A stretch of 64,000 bases of DNA from Rhodobacterales bacterium (GCA_002746935.1 PDRW01000037.1:1-64000); one strand, 5' to 3'. Shown: positions 37,774 to 48,400, numbered from the stretch's first letter. The notes: generated by a model not told the origin, from the letters alone. Program-made: numbers and translations.

Positions 37774-38251
37774 GGGATGTGCCGCCTTTCTGAACCCGGG
37801 GGAGCGGCGCGGGGCGTCCGCTCTGTTGCAGACCCTATCCACCGATTGGCGCCGGAATGAAACCGGGATCTGGCGGGTTTGCGGCTGGCGTGGTCAGATC
37901 GTTGCGGTTCTTGCAACAATCCCTAGGGGAAGGCCATGATTGTTTCCGTGCGGCCGGGCTCCTGCCTTTTTGCCTGAAGCCTGGCAAAGGCCCCCGGAAG
38001 GTAGCGCGATTCGGCCAGGCGCGGCGCGTGGCGGGGGCGGCCCGGGACCATTATCCTCGCCCGGGGGGAAATGCCGCGCTGTGGACAGATTGTTTCCGGA
38101 GCAAGAACTGTCCAGTATTTGTCAATTAACTGTTTTGGCTTGTAATTCAGCGCCTTGGCTTCAGTTTTCGGTCTTTTGCCGCGGGCTTCTTACGGCTCGA
38201 TGCGGGTTCTTGCTATGCAATCGGGCATCTCCGGAGAATGGGACCGAGGCT
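37774..38251. promoter_or_regulatory. Divergent control region upstream of the PKS-like operon
   Basis: About 480 bases without a supported gene. It contains an inverted repeat GTTGC-N7-GCAAC (37901-37917) and the AT-rich promoter-like segment at 38108-38146. The region between them is GC-rich and shows nothing I recognise. It should hold promoters for the WecG-type gene and the PKS-like operon. Confidence 0.5.
38108..38146 (+). promoter_or_regulatory. Promoter with Pho-box-like direct repeat
   Basis: TTGTCA at 38119-38124, 16 bases, then TGTAAT at 38141-38146: each hexamer has one mismatch to the sigma-70 consensus. CTGTC at 38108 and TTGTCA at 38119 put TGTC words exactly 11 bases apart, with a TGTT word one further 11-base step on, matching about two thirds of the PhoB box and overlapping the -35 as PhoB-activated promoters do. 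The start codon of the PKS-like gene lies about 105 bases downstream. PhoB control is inference. Confidence 0.45.
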
Positions 38252-41200
38252 TTGACGCAACCCAGACCTGCCAGCACCGCGCCGGGTGGCATTGCCATTG
38301 TCGGCATGGCGGTGACCCTGCCCGGCAGCCCGGGGCCCGATGCTTTCGGGGCGGTTCTGGCCAGCGGTGGCGGGCAGCCGTTCCGGCCCGGGTCCGCCGC
38401 GCCTGGCGCCTCTGGCGGCAACCGCTTGCCGGGGAAGGCCGCAAGTGGTCTTGCCGCCGCCCGGCCGCCCGGGGAAGGCGACGGGGTCGATGCCGGGCTA
38501 TTCGGCCTTTCTCCGGCGGCGGCGGCGCTCGCGCCGCAGCACCGGGTGTTTCTCGAAACCGTCTGGGAGGCGATGGACAACGCGGGCCACCGCGCGGAGG
38601 ATGTCGCGGGGCGGATCGGGGTATTCGCCGGCGCCGGAGCAGACGGTTTCTTCAGGCAGGATCCGCCATTCAGCCCCGCTCCCGACGAGGATCCGGGCCC
38701 GGCCCGGCCGAGCGCACAGGGCGGCGGCGATTTCCTGTCAGCCCGGGTGAGCCGCGTGCTTGGTCTCAGCGGCCCTTCGCTCACCCTCCTGGCCGATTGC
38801 GCCACGGCGCTGGCGGGGGTGCATCTGGCGGCACAAGCGCTCAGGGACGGCGATTGCGACATGGCGCTTGCGGGAGCGGTGTCTGCCGGGCTGCCCGGCG
38901 GGCATGGGCGGGCCGTTGATGAGAGCGAAGGGGGCGGGGCGCCGGGTTTCGCGGCGGGCGTGGTGGTGCTGCGCCGGCTGGAAGATGCGCTCGCACAGGG
39001 CGACCACATCCAAGCCGTGATCAGGGGCAGCGGTCTCGGCACCGACGGGGCCGCGCCCGGTGGGGCCGGTCAGGCGGCGGCGGTGGGCTTGGCGCTCGAT
39101 GCGGCCGGGGTGGCGCTCGGCAGCATCGGCTATGTCGAATGCCACGGCAGCGCCCCTCCGCAGGGTGATCGGGCGGAGGTAACCGGGCTTGCCCGCGCCT
39201 GGCGCGCCCGCGGGGTGGAGGCGCAGGGCTGTGCCATGGGGCCGGTGCAGAGCGGAGCCGGTGCGGCGGCTTCGGCACTGGGGCTCATCAGGGCGGCGCT
39301 GGCGCTTGAGAGCGGCCAGATCCCGGCAGGCCCCGGCCATGAGGCAGCGGAGCCGGAAAGCGGGGATGCCGCCAGCGCGTCCGATGCCAGCCAGGGGGTG
39401 CGGCCCTGGCCCGAAGGCGCGGGGCCGCGTCGTGCCTTGGTCCATGTTCTGGATGCTGACGGCACCACTGCGCAGGTGGTGCTGGAACAGGCCCCGGCGC
39501 AGGCGCAGCCGGAACCGGGGGTGTTTGCGTTCCAGCCGGTCGTGCTCTCGGCCCGGACCGATGCCGCGCTCGACGCGATGTCGGCGCGGCTGGCGGCGCA
39601 TCTTCGGGCCCATCCCGGGCAGCCGCTGGCCGATGTGGCCTTCACCCTGATGGAGGGACGCAAACGCTTCGGCCGGTCCCGGGTGCTGGTGGCCGGAAGC
39701 CATGCCGAAGCCGCGGATCTGCTGGAAGCGGGCGCGGCGGCGGAGGAGAGCTTGCGGGTCTTCACCCAGTCGCGGCTCGCCGCGCCGGAGCTTTGGTTCC
39801 TGTTTCCCGGCGCCCCCGAAGCCGGTCCCGGCACCGGGCGGGCGCTCTACGATACCGAGCCGGTGTTTCACGACCGGTTTGCCCGAGGGCTCGCGGTGCT
39901 GGACGCGGTCTCGGGCGCGGGCGCGGGCACGGGGGCGGGCGCGCTTTTCTGGGCCGATGCGCCCGGCAAGGAGGCGGCGGCCCTTCTGGCGCGGCCGTCG
40001 CTGCGGGTGCCGCTGGGGGTCATTCTGGGCGTGGCGCTGGGAGATCTGGCGATGTCCTGGGGGCTTGCGCCTGCGGTGCTGGCCGGTGAGGGTGCGGGCG
40101 AGATCGGCGCGGCCGTGGTGGCCGGGGTGATGGGGTTCGATGACGCGGTGCGCCTTGCGCATCTTCTGGGGCGGCTGGCCGAAGCCGCGCCCGGCGAGCG
40201 CGCCGGAAGGCGCCGGGAGCTGCGCGCCTTTGCCGCCGGCATGGCCCTGTCGCCGCCGCGGATCGCGCTGGTATCGGCACGGACCGGCGCGCGGCTGACG
40301 CCTGTTCAGGCGCAGTGCATGGAGACATGGGTGAGCGTGGGAACCGGTGCGGAGGACAGCGTGGAGGACGGCGCGGAGGACGGTGCGGGGGCCAGCGCAG
40401 AGCCCGATGCGGGGGCCAGCGCGGAGGACGGCGCGGGCGATGACGGCAGCGAGCCCGGTGCGTTGCCCGCTGCCCTTGCCGCCCGGCCGGAGGGCGTGGC
40501 GCTCACCCTCGGCTGGGACAGGGGCCTTGCGGATCGTCTGGCCGCGACCCCGGGGCTGCGGGCCGAACGCCGGCTCGACGCTCTCGGACCCGCGCAGGCA
40601 GAGGTGCCCGGCGATCTTCATTTCACCACCCAGCTGGCGCGTGCCTGGGGGCTCGGGTTCGCGGTGGACTGGGCGCAGTTCCGCGCAGGCGCAAGGCGGC
40701 GCCGGGTACCGCTGCCGGGCTATGTGTTCCAGCGCGGGCGCCGTCCGGCCGGGACCGGGCCGCGGCCGGAGGACCCCGCCCGCGCGCCGGAGCCGGACGA
40801 CCGGGGCGGAGACCGGGCCGACACCCGGGGCGACACTCGGGCCGATACCCGGGGCGACGGCTGGGGCTGGCGCGCGGCCTGGATGCCGAGCTATGCCGCC
40901 TGTGAACAGGATCTGTCGCGCGGTCTCGATGATGTGCCGCGCCAGAGCTGGCTGTTTTTCGAAGACGGCGAGGGCATTGCCCGCGCGGTTTCGGAGCGGC
41001 TCGAAACGGCGGGGCATGAGGTGGTGCGGGTCTTCCCCGGCGGGGGGTTTGCCCGCCTTGACGAGCGCCGCTTCACGCTGATGCCCGAACAGGGCCGCGC
41101 GGGCTATGACGCGTTGTTCGGGGCGCTCGGCGAGGCCGGGCTGTTGCCGGACCGGATCGCGCATTTCTGGGGGGCCACCCGGCAGGCGCGGCCCCGCCCG

Positions 41201-44200
41201 GGGTCGGACGCCTTCAACACCCGTCTGGACGAGGGTTTCTTCAGCCTGACCTGGCTGGCGCAGGCGCTTGGGGCGCTCGGTCTGCCCGGCCCGCGTCCGA
41301 TAACCGCTGTGACCCGCGGCGCGGTCGCGCTCGACGGCGAAGGGCTGGCCTGTCCCGAGACGGCGCCGCTCGTCGCCGCTGCCGGTGTGATCGCGCGGGA
41401 ACTGCCCGGGGTGAGCTGTGCGGTGCTCGATCTGGACCCGCAGGCGCCGGAGCATACCCGCAAGGGCCTGCTGCGCGGGCTTGCGGCCCGGCCCGGCGAC
41501 GAGGCGCTCACTCTCCGCCTGCTGGAAGAACTGCTGGCCGAACCCTCGAACGGGGTGGCGGCGCTGCGCGGTGCGCGGCGCTATCTGCGCCAATGGCGCA
41601 GGCAGCCGCTGCCTGCCGCTGGCTCCGCCGAAACCGATGCCGCAACCGACACCGTCGCCGCGCCGGTCTTCCGCGAGGGGGGCAGTTATCTGATCACCGG
41701 CGGCCTCGGCGGCCCCGGTCTCGACATCGCCAGCGGGCTGGTGGGCGAGGCGCGGGCGCGGGTGGTGCTGGCCGACCGGCTGGCGCTGCCGCCGCGCGCA
41801 AGCTGGGCGGAGGTGCTGCGCCGCAGCCCGCCGGACGACCGCATCGCAAGAGCGATCCGTGGGGTTGAGGCGCTGGAAGCCCAGGGTGGCGAGATCACGA
41901 TCGCCTGTGCCGATGTGACCGACCTCGCGGCGATGCGACAGGTGGTGGACAATATGACCGAAAGCCATGGCCGGATCGACGGTGTGGTCCACGCCGCCGG
42001 GCTGTGTGACGCCACCCCCCTCATGGCGCAGGATGCGCAGACGATCGGGCGGGTGCTCGCCCCCAGGATTGACGGGCTGCGGGTGCTCGACGCGCTGTTG
42101 CCTGACGGGACGACCGGGCTCATGGTGCTGTTCTCCTCCGTGGCCCCGGCGCTCTGCGGGCCGGGCGAGCTGGCCCTGAGCGCCGCCGATGCCTGGCTCG
42201 ACGCCTTTGCCGCCAGCCGCCGGGGCGGCAAGACCCGGGTGGTCTCCATCGGCTGGGGGCCCCGGGCGGAGACCGGCATGTTCGCCCCGGCGCCCGCTCC
42301 GGCGGACCCGGGCCATGCCCCACAGACCCCGGTTGATACCCCGGTTGCGGCCCCGCTGCTGGACAGTGCCGGGTTCGATGCCGATGGAATGCGCAGCTAC
42401 CGCACCCGCTGGGAGGCGGACCGGGCCTGGGTGCTCGACCAGCACCGCGAGGGCGGTGTGGGGCTGATGCCGCTTTCGGGCGTGGCCGAACTGGCGGCAG
42501 AGGCTTTTGTGGCCGAAGGCGGCGCGCTGCCCTTCGAGATCACCGGGCTCACCCTCGACCACCCGTTCCGCGCGCCCCGGGGCCGGGTGGCGCAGTCTTC
42601 CGTCCGGATGCGCCGCAGCGGCGGGGGCTGGCGCTTCGGTCTGCACAGCCCGCCCCGGGGGGCGCAGGCGCGGCTGACCCATGTGCCCCATGCGCAGGGC
42701 AAGATCCGTCACCTCGATGCGCCGCCGCCGGGGCGGGTGCATCTCGAGGCGGTCGCCCTGCGGGCCGATCACGACACCGCCAGGGCGGCCCCGGCGGGGG
42801 GGCATCTTTCTCTGCCGCAGGAGCTTCACCTTTCGCTCGGACCGGCATGGCGGGCCTTGCGCGAATCGGTGCTTGGCACCGGCGAAGGGCTGGCGCGGCT
42901 GGTGCTTCCGCAGGCGGCTGCGGCAACGCTTGCGCCGGGGATGCTGCTGCATCCCGGCCTGTTCGACCTCGCGGCAGGCTGGGCCATGGAGCTTGCGCCG
43001 GATCGGGCCGCCGACACCCCCTGGCTGGCGGCAGGGTGCGATGCCATCCGGGTGTTTCACCCGCTGCCGGGCGACCTGGCCTGCTGGGTGCGTCGCCCCG
43101 AAGGTGCGCCCGCGACCGGCAGCGCCCGGTTCGACATGTCGCTCTGCGATCTCGACGGCCGGGTGCTGGTGGAGGTCGAAGGGCTCGAAATGCGGCCCCT
43201 GATACCGGCGGAGGAAGCCGCAGCCCCCGCTGAGGCCCCTGCGGAGGCTGCCGTGGACGAAGCTGCGGAGGCCGCCGCGCCGCCGCAGGCGCCGTTCAGC
43301 AGACTGGCCGCTATGCCCCCGCTCCGCAGCGCCACCCGGGCCCGGCTGGCCGGGGGCGCCGGTCAGGGCATCCGCCCGGGCGAAAGCTTCGGGGCGCTCA
43401 CCCGGGCGCTGGCGCTGGAGCGGGCCCATGTCTGCCTCACCGCGACCGGTCTCGACGCGCTTGTCGCCGGGGTGGAAGAGGCAGAGCCGCAGGCCCCCGC
43501 GGGCCTACCGGCGCCGGGTGGCGATGCTGCCGCGAAGCGCGCCGCGTTCCGCCATCTGGTGCCGCTCGCCCGCTCCTCCCGGCCGGGGGCGACGCCGGTC
43601 TTTCTGGTCGCAGAGCCCTCCGGCCCGGTGCAGAACCTGCGCCATCTGGCGCTGATCCTTGGCGAGGACAGGCCGGTCCATGGGGTGCAGGCCACCGGTC
43701 GCCCGGGCGGCGGTTGTTACGGCAGCGTCGCCGAGGCCGCCGCCGCCTGCCTTGCCGAAATCCGGCAGGTGCAGCCCGAAGGGCCCTATGTGCTGGGCGG
43801 GTTCTCCGGCGGCGGGATCGTCGCGCTGGAGATCGCCCGGGCGCTGGAGGCCGCGGGCGATGCGGCCGCGCTGGTGCTGCTGCTCGACAGCGCCGCCGGG
43901 CAGGGCCCGGTGCCCGGCCGCCTCGACCGGGCGCGGATCTTGCCCGCCGGTCCCCGCCGCAAGGGGCCGCGCGCTGTGGCCGGGCGGCGGAGTGGCCGCA
44001 AGCAGGCCGCCGCCGAAGGTGCCCGCCATGCCAGCGCGGCCGAAGCGGCCTTCCACGACGCGCTGGCCGCCTGGGAGCCGGTGCCATACCGCGCGGCCAC
44101 CGTGCTGCTGCGCCCGGCCCCCGGCCGGCGCGACGGGCCGGGCGGCGGGCGCTCTGCCACCGTGCAGAAACGTCTTCCGGGCGAAGACAACGGCTGGCGC

Positions 44201-44446
44201 GACTATCTGCCAAAGCTCGAAATTGCCGAAATGCCGGGCGACCACGGCACCATGGTGCTGCCGCCCAATGTCGGCACTGTCGGCGGTTATCTTCGCGCCC
44301 GCATTGACGCGGCGCTTGAACACCCGGACAAGCCCTTTCGGCGGAACGGCCATGCGCAACCGGACGAGCGGCCCGAGGCGCGGCCCGAAGCGCGGCCCGA
44401 AGCGCGGCCTGACGAACAACCGGACGAGCAACCGGGCAAGGAGTGA
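38252..44446 (+). CDS. PKS-like multidomain protein with degenerate KS, AT and KR, intact DH and TE, no carrier
   Basis: 2064 residues, laid out like a type I polyketide synthase. KS about 10-420: active-site C183 and first His H298 (ECHGS) are kept, but the KSNIGH motif reads GPVQSG, so the second His (G335) and the Lys are lost. AT-like about 430-740: GHSxGE is GEGAGE (G614 for Ser), and much of the second half is replaced by an acidic low-complexity stretch. KR-like about 870-1370: cofactor motif TGGLGG at 1149 is kept, but the catalytic Tyr is L1309 and the Lys is Arg. DH about 1385-1650: H1398 in HxxxGxxxxP and D1572 are present. No carrier motif is seen. TE about 1780-2040: S1852 (GFSGG) and H1998 are present. 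TTG 38252 fits the KS start but has a weak ribosome site. The stop overlaps the next GTG. It cannot act as a normal PKS; role unknown. Confidence 0.85.
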   Translation: MTQPRPASTAPGGIAIVGMAVTLPGSPGPDAFGAVLASGGGQPFRPGSAAPGASGGNRLPGKAASGLAAARPPGEGDGVDAGLFGLSPAAAALAPQHRVFLETVWEAMDNAGHRAEDVAGRIGVFAGAGADGFFRQDPPFSPAPDEDPGPARPSAQGGGDFLSARVSRVLGLSGPSLTLLADCATALAGVHLAAQALRDGDCDMALAGAVSAGLPGGHGRAVDESEGGGAPGFAAGVVVLRRLEDALAQGDHIQAVIRGSGLGTDGAAPGGAGQAAAVGLALDAAGVALGSIGYVECHGSAPPQGDRAEVTGLARAWRARGVEAQGCAMGPVQSGAGAAASALGLIRAALALESGQIPAGPGHEAAEPESGDAASASDASQGVRPWPEGAGPRRALVHVLDADGTTAQVVLEQAPAQAQPEPGVFAFQPVVLSARTDAALDAMSARLAAHLRAHPGQPLADVAFTLMEGRKRFGRSRVLVAGSHAEAADLLEAGAAAEESLRVFTQSRLAAPELWFLFPGAPEAGPGTGRALYDTEPVFHDRFARGLAVLDAVSGAGAGTGAGALFWADAPGKEAAALLARPSLRVPLGVILGVALGDLAMSWGLAPAVLAGEGAGEIGAAVVAGVMGFDDAVRLAHLLGRLAEAAPGERAGRRRELRAFAAGMALSPPRIALVSARTGARLTPVQAQCMETWVSVGTGAEDSVEDGAEDGAGASAEPDAGASAEDGAGDDGSEPGALPAALAARPEGVALTLGWDRGLADRLAATPGLRAERRLDALGPAQAEVPGDLHFTTQLARAWGLGFAVDWAQFRAGARRRRVPLPGYVFQRGRRPAGTGPRPEDPARAPEPDDRGGDRADTRGDTRADTRGDGWGWRAAWMPSYAACEQDLSRGLDDVPRQSWLFFEDGEGIARAVSERLETAGHEVVRVFPGGGFARLDERRFTLMPEQGRAGYDALFGALGEAGLLPDRIAHFWGATRQARPRPGSDAFNTRLDEGFFSLTWLAQALGALGLPGPRPITAVTRGAVALDGEGLACPETAPLVAAAGVIARELPGVSCAVLDLDPQAPEHTRKGLLRGLAARPGDEALTLRLLEELLAEPSNGVAALRGARRYLRQWRRQPLPAAGSAETDAATDTVAAPVFREGGSYLITGGLGGPGLDIASGLVGEARARVVLADRLALPPRASWAEVLRRSPPDDRIARAIRGVEALEAQGGEITIACADVTDLAAMRQVVDNMTESHGRIDGVVHAAGLCDATPLMAQDAQTIGRVLAPRIDGLRVLDALLPDGTTGLMVLFSSVAPALCGPGELALSAADAWLDAFAASRRGGKTRVVSIGWGPRAETGMFAPAPAPADPGHAPQTPVDTPVAAPLLDSAGFDADGMRSYRTRWEADRAWVLDQHREGGVGLMPLSGVAELAAEAFVAEGGALPFEITGLTLDHPFRAPRGRVAQSSVRMRRSGGGWRFGLHSPPRGAQARLTHVPHAQGKIRHLDAPPPGRVHLEAVALRADHDTARAAPAGGHLSLPQELHLSLGPAWRALRESVLGTGEGLARLVLPQAAAATLAPGMLLHPGLFDLAAGWAMELAPDRAADTPWLAAGCDAIRVFHPLPGDLACWVRRPEGAPATGSARFDMSLCDLDGRVLVEVEGLEMRPLIPAEEAAAPAEAPAEAAVDEAAEAAAPPQAPFSRLAAMPPLRSATRARLAGGAGQGIRPGESFGALTRALALERAHVCLTATGLDALVAGVEEAEPQAPAGLPAPGGDAAAKRAAFRHLVPLARSSRPGATPVFLVAEPSGPVQNLRHLALILGEDRPVHGVQATGRPGGGCYGSVAEAAAACLAEIRQVQPEGPYVLGGFSGGGIVALEIARALEAAGDAAALVLLLDSAAGQGPVPGRLDRARILPAGPRRKGPRAVAGRRSGRKQAAAEGARHASAAEAAFHDALAAWEPVPYRAATVLLRPAPGRRDGPGGGRSATVQKRLPGEDNGWRDYLPKLEIAEMPGDHGTMVLPPNVGTVGGYLRARIDAALEHPDKPFRRNGHAQPDERPEARPEARPEARPDEQPDEQPGKE

Positions 44447-45453
44447 ATACAGTGAACAACCCTTCGATCCTGACGGTGATCCTGAATTTCCGCACCGCGG
44501 AGCTGGCGGTGAAGGCGGCCCTTGGCGCGGCGCGCGAGATGGAAGGGCTCGATGGCGAGATCGTCATCGTCGACAACGAGTCACAGGACGGTTCCTGGGA
44601 GCAGTTTCAGGCCGTCGCGGCGGAACGGGGCTGGGCCGAAGAAGGCCGCATCCGGGTGCAGCGCACCGGGCACAACGGCGGCTTCGGTTCGGGCAACAAC
44701 CATGCGATCCGCGCGGGCCTCTCCGGCGGGCGCAAGCCGGATTACGTTTACCTGATGAACCCCGACGCGGTGCCCGAGGCGGGCGCGATCCGTGCGCTGG
44801 CCGGCTTCATGGAGGCGCATCCCAGGGCGGGCGCGGCCGGCAGCCTGATCCTGACCCCTGACGGCACCCCCGCCTATGGCGCGTTCCGCTTTCCCTCGAT
44901 CCTGCGCGAATTCGAAGATGCCGCCCGCACCAACGTGCTCTCGCGGCTCCTTGACCGCGGCCGCGAGCCGTCGCCGGTTGCGCTGGAGCGGCGCGAGGTG
45001 GACTGGGTGTCGGGCAGTTCGGTGATGTTCCGCCAGGCCACGCTCGACGCGGTCGGGCTGTTCGATGAGAGCTTCTTTCTCTATTTCGAAGAGACCGATC
45101 TGTGCCTGCGCATCAAGCGCGCCGGCTGGGAGATCTGGTCGGTGCCCGAAAGCAGGGTCACCCATATCGGCGGCGTGGCGACCGGCATGGGCCGCTGGGA
45201 CCGGGTGCCGCAATACTGGTTCGACTCGCGGTTTCACTATTTCCGCAAGAATTACGGTCTGCCCTACACGCTGGCCGTCACCGCCTCGCTGCTGGCGGGC
45301 GAGGTGGTCTGGTCGCTGCGCAAATTGCTGAACCCGAAGGCCGAGCGCTACCGCAACACCAGGCGGTTTGGCCGCGATCTGCTCCGCCACCACCTGGCCG
45401 CGCTGTTTTCCCGTCCGCCGGATCCGCCAGCACCGATCGAACCGCCAAGCTGA
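44443..45453 (+). CDS. Glycosyltransferase family 2, WbbL/rhamnosyltransferase-like
   Basis: 336-residue GT-A enzyme resembling WbbL/RfbF rhamnosyltransferases: ILTVILNFRTAELA, VDNESQDGS, NGGFGSGNNHAIRAGL, VYLMNPDAVPEAGAI, VDWVSGSSVMFRQATLDAVG and the ED site in FFLYFEETDLCLRIKRAGW. Such enzymes use dTDP-L-rhamnose, which rmlABCD in this locus would supply. The C terminus is basic and amphipathic. GTG 44443 forms a GTGA overlap with the PKS-like stop, with GGCAAGGAG upstream, so it is translationally coupled. The NRPS-like gene begins 22 bases after its stop. Its place between the two assembly-line-like genes ties them to EPS synthesis. Confidence 0.9.
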   Translation: MNTVNNPSILTVILNFRTAELAVKAALGAAREMEGLDGEIVIVDNESQDGSWEQFQAVAAERGWAEEGRIRVQRTGHNGGFGSGNNHAIRAGLSGGRKPDYVYLMNPDAVPEAGAIRALAGFMEAHPRAGAAGSLILTPDGTPAYGAFRFPSILREFEDAARTNVLSRLLDRGREPSPVALERREVDWVSGSSVMFRQATLDAVGLFDESFFLYFEETDLCLRIKRAGWEIWSVPESRVTHIGGVATGMGRWDRVPQYWFDSRFHYFRKNYGLPYTLAVTASLLAGEVVWSLRKLLNPKAERYRNTRRFGRDLLRHHLAALFSRPPDPPAPIEPPS

Positions 45454-45475
45454 GCCCGAGCCCGGAGACGTTTCC

Positions 45476-48400
45476 ATGACCCCGATCAGCTTCCTGATCA
45501 CCGGTGACGACGATTTCACCATCGGCTGCGGCGATGCGCTGCGGGCGCGCGGGCATGTCATTGCGGGTGTCGCCAGCCGGAGCGGGGCGGTGCGGGCCTG
45601 GGCCGGGGCGGCGGGGCTTCCGGTGGCCGACAGGATCGGGGCCCTGGAGGCGGGCGGCGAGGCGGAGTGGCTGCTGCTGGCCTCCGGCCCGCCGGTGCCC
45701 CCGGTGCCCGCGGTGCCGCCGGAGGCTGCGCGGGCTGCGGTGCGCCGCGGCACGCTGCGGTTTCACGACGGCCCGCAGCCGGATTGCGGCGCTGCGGCTC
45801 CGCCCGCCGGGGCGCTTCTCGCCGGCGCCACGAGACATGGGGTTGTCTGGCATATCCCGGGCGGGCCGGTGCTGGTGCAGCAATCCGTCGCCATCGGCCC
45901 GGAGGAGACCGCCGCTTCGCTGATCGGAAAATGCCGCGCTGCCGGGCTCGAAAGCTTCGATGCGCTGCTTTGCAAGCTGGCGGCGGGAGATCTGAATGCC
46001 GCCACGCAAGATATTGATTGCCAATATAAAAGCAAACCGGAGATTGTGCCGCAAGCGGCCGGGCGGCTTGACTTCACCTGGCCCGCGCCGGAGCTGGCGC
46101 GCCGGGTGCGGGGGCTGGATTTCGGCGGCCTCTGGAATCCGCTGACCACCGCCAAGGTCAGGGCCGGCGGGCGGCTGTTGCTGGTGAGCGGTGCGCATGT
46201 GGTCGAGACCGTCGCCCCGGTGGCACCGGGCACGGTGCTGCATGTGACACAGGAAAGCCTGACCGTCGCCTCCAGCGACGGCGCGGTGCGGCTTTGCGGG
46301 TTTCGCGACACCAGTGGCCAGCAGGTCGCGCTGTATCCTGCCGCGCTGGAGGGGGCCGAACTGGCCTCGCCCGGCGAGGCGGAGGCAAAGGCCCTGAGCG
46401 CGGAGCGCGCCGCGCTTGCCCGGGACGAGCCCCATTGGCGGGCGCGGCTGGCGCGCTTCCGGCCCGCGCGGCTGGCGCTGGCGGGGCCGGGGCCCGGCGG
46501 GGGGGCAGGCGGTGGGCCGGGCGCGGGCCTTGCCTCCTGGAACGACCGCCAGCTTGCGCTGCCCAAAACCTTTGCTGCCCCGGAGGCTGCCCCGGAACTC
46601 GTCGCCGCGCTCACCGCCTGGGGGTTGCACAGCACCGGCGACTGGCGGGCGGGGCTCGCCTGGTCGACTGCGCCGATGGTAGCGGGGGCAAAGGCCCATC
46701 CGGGCCATGTCAGCCCCTGGGTTCCGCTGGGCTTCGGGCTCGAGGCGCCCGAAGAAGCCACCATCGCGGCGCTCGCCGCCGATCTCGCCCCGGATCTCGC
46801 GGCGGCGGCGCGGGGCAGTTTCGCCCCCGATCTCGTTGCCCGCGACCCGGAGATCACCGCCTTCGGCATGGCGTCGGTCGGTATCAGCGACCGTGCCCCG
46901 GTGGCGGGCACCGCGCTCACCCTCACGCCGGAGGGCGACCGGCTCAGGCTCTGGTACGATGCGCAAAGGCTCGACGAAGCCGCCTTGGACCTGCTCGAAG
47001 CCCGGCTTGCGCTGTTTCTCGACAATCTCGCCGCGAACCCGGCGCTGCCGCTGCGCGCGCTGCTGGCGCTGCCTGCCGCCGAACGCGCCCTGACGCTGGT
47101 GGCGTGGAACGGCCCGCAGCCCGCGGACCCTCCGGTGCCGGTCCACCAGGCGTTCGAGGCGCAGGCGGACCGCGCGCCGGAACGGGTGGCGCTGGTGTCG
47201 GGCGGGCGGCAGATGAGCTATGGCGCGCTCGATGCCCGGGCCAACCGGCTCGCGCACCGGCTGATCGCCGAAGGCGCCCGGCCGGGCGACCGGGTCGGTA
47301 TGTATCTGACCCGCTCCTTCGATCTGGCGGTGGCGGCGCTGGCGGTTCTCAAGGCGGGCGCGGCCTGGCTGCCGCTCGATCCGGCCTGGCCGGCGGGGCG
47401 TCTGCGGCAGCACATCAGCGATGCGGGCGCCGGGCTGGTGGTGACCGACCTCGTGCTTGCCCCGATCCTGCCGCCCTCGGCAGCGGTGCCGGTGATGATC
47501 GGCGGCGGGGCGGATGCGCGCCGTCCCGGGCTGGATGTTGCCGGGGAGGCGGTCGCCTTGGTGACCCGGGCCGCCGATGCGAGCGGTGGCGTGCCGGGGC
47601 CGGTCATGCTCACCCATCGCGCTCTGTCGGCCTTCTGCGCCGGGATCGGCGCGCTGGCTGACCCCGTTGCCACATGCTTCGACGCCACATGCCCCGGCAC
47701 AACATGGGCCTGGCTGGCGGGCCCCGGCTCCTGTGCCTCGGCGCTGGAGATGTTCTGTGCCCTGACCCGTGGGGGCCAGGTGGTGGTTGTCAGTGAAGAC
47801 GCCCGGCTGGCCCTGTCCGGCGCGCAAGGCGCCTCGCTTGCGGACGACCTCACCCGCCACCGGGTCACGGTGCTGCATGGCTCCCCCGCGATGCTGCAAA
47901 GGATCCTCGACGACCCGGGCGCGCGGGCGGCACTTCGGGGGCTGAAACAGATCCTGCTCGGCGGCGAGCCGGTGAGCGCTGCGCTTGCCGGGGAGCTTCG
48001 CCGCTTTACCGATGCCCGGATCGTCCGGCTGTTCCGGCCTTGTGGCAGCGCGCTTTACACCATGGCGCATGTGATCGAAGGCGGCGAAAGCGGCGCGGGG
48101 CCGCTGGGCCGGCCGCTCGCGGGGCAGAGCGTCTATGTGCTCGACAAGGCGATGCAGCCGGTGCCGGTCGGGGTGGCGGGCGATCTCTGGATCGGCGGGC
48201 CGGGGGTGCCGGGGCGCCATGGGGACGACGATGGCCGCATCCGGCGCGATCCATTTGCCGCTGGACCCGGCCACGCCGGCGAACAGGCGCAGATGTTCTG
48301 CACCGGCGAGCGGGTGCGCTGGCGGGCCGACGGGCTGCTCGAACGCCTCGGTCCCCGCCGGCGCCGCCTCACGATCTGCGGCGAGACGCTGGCACCTGGC

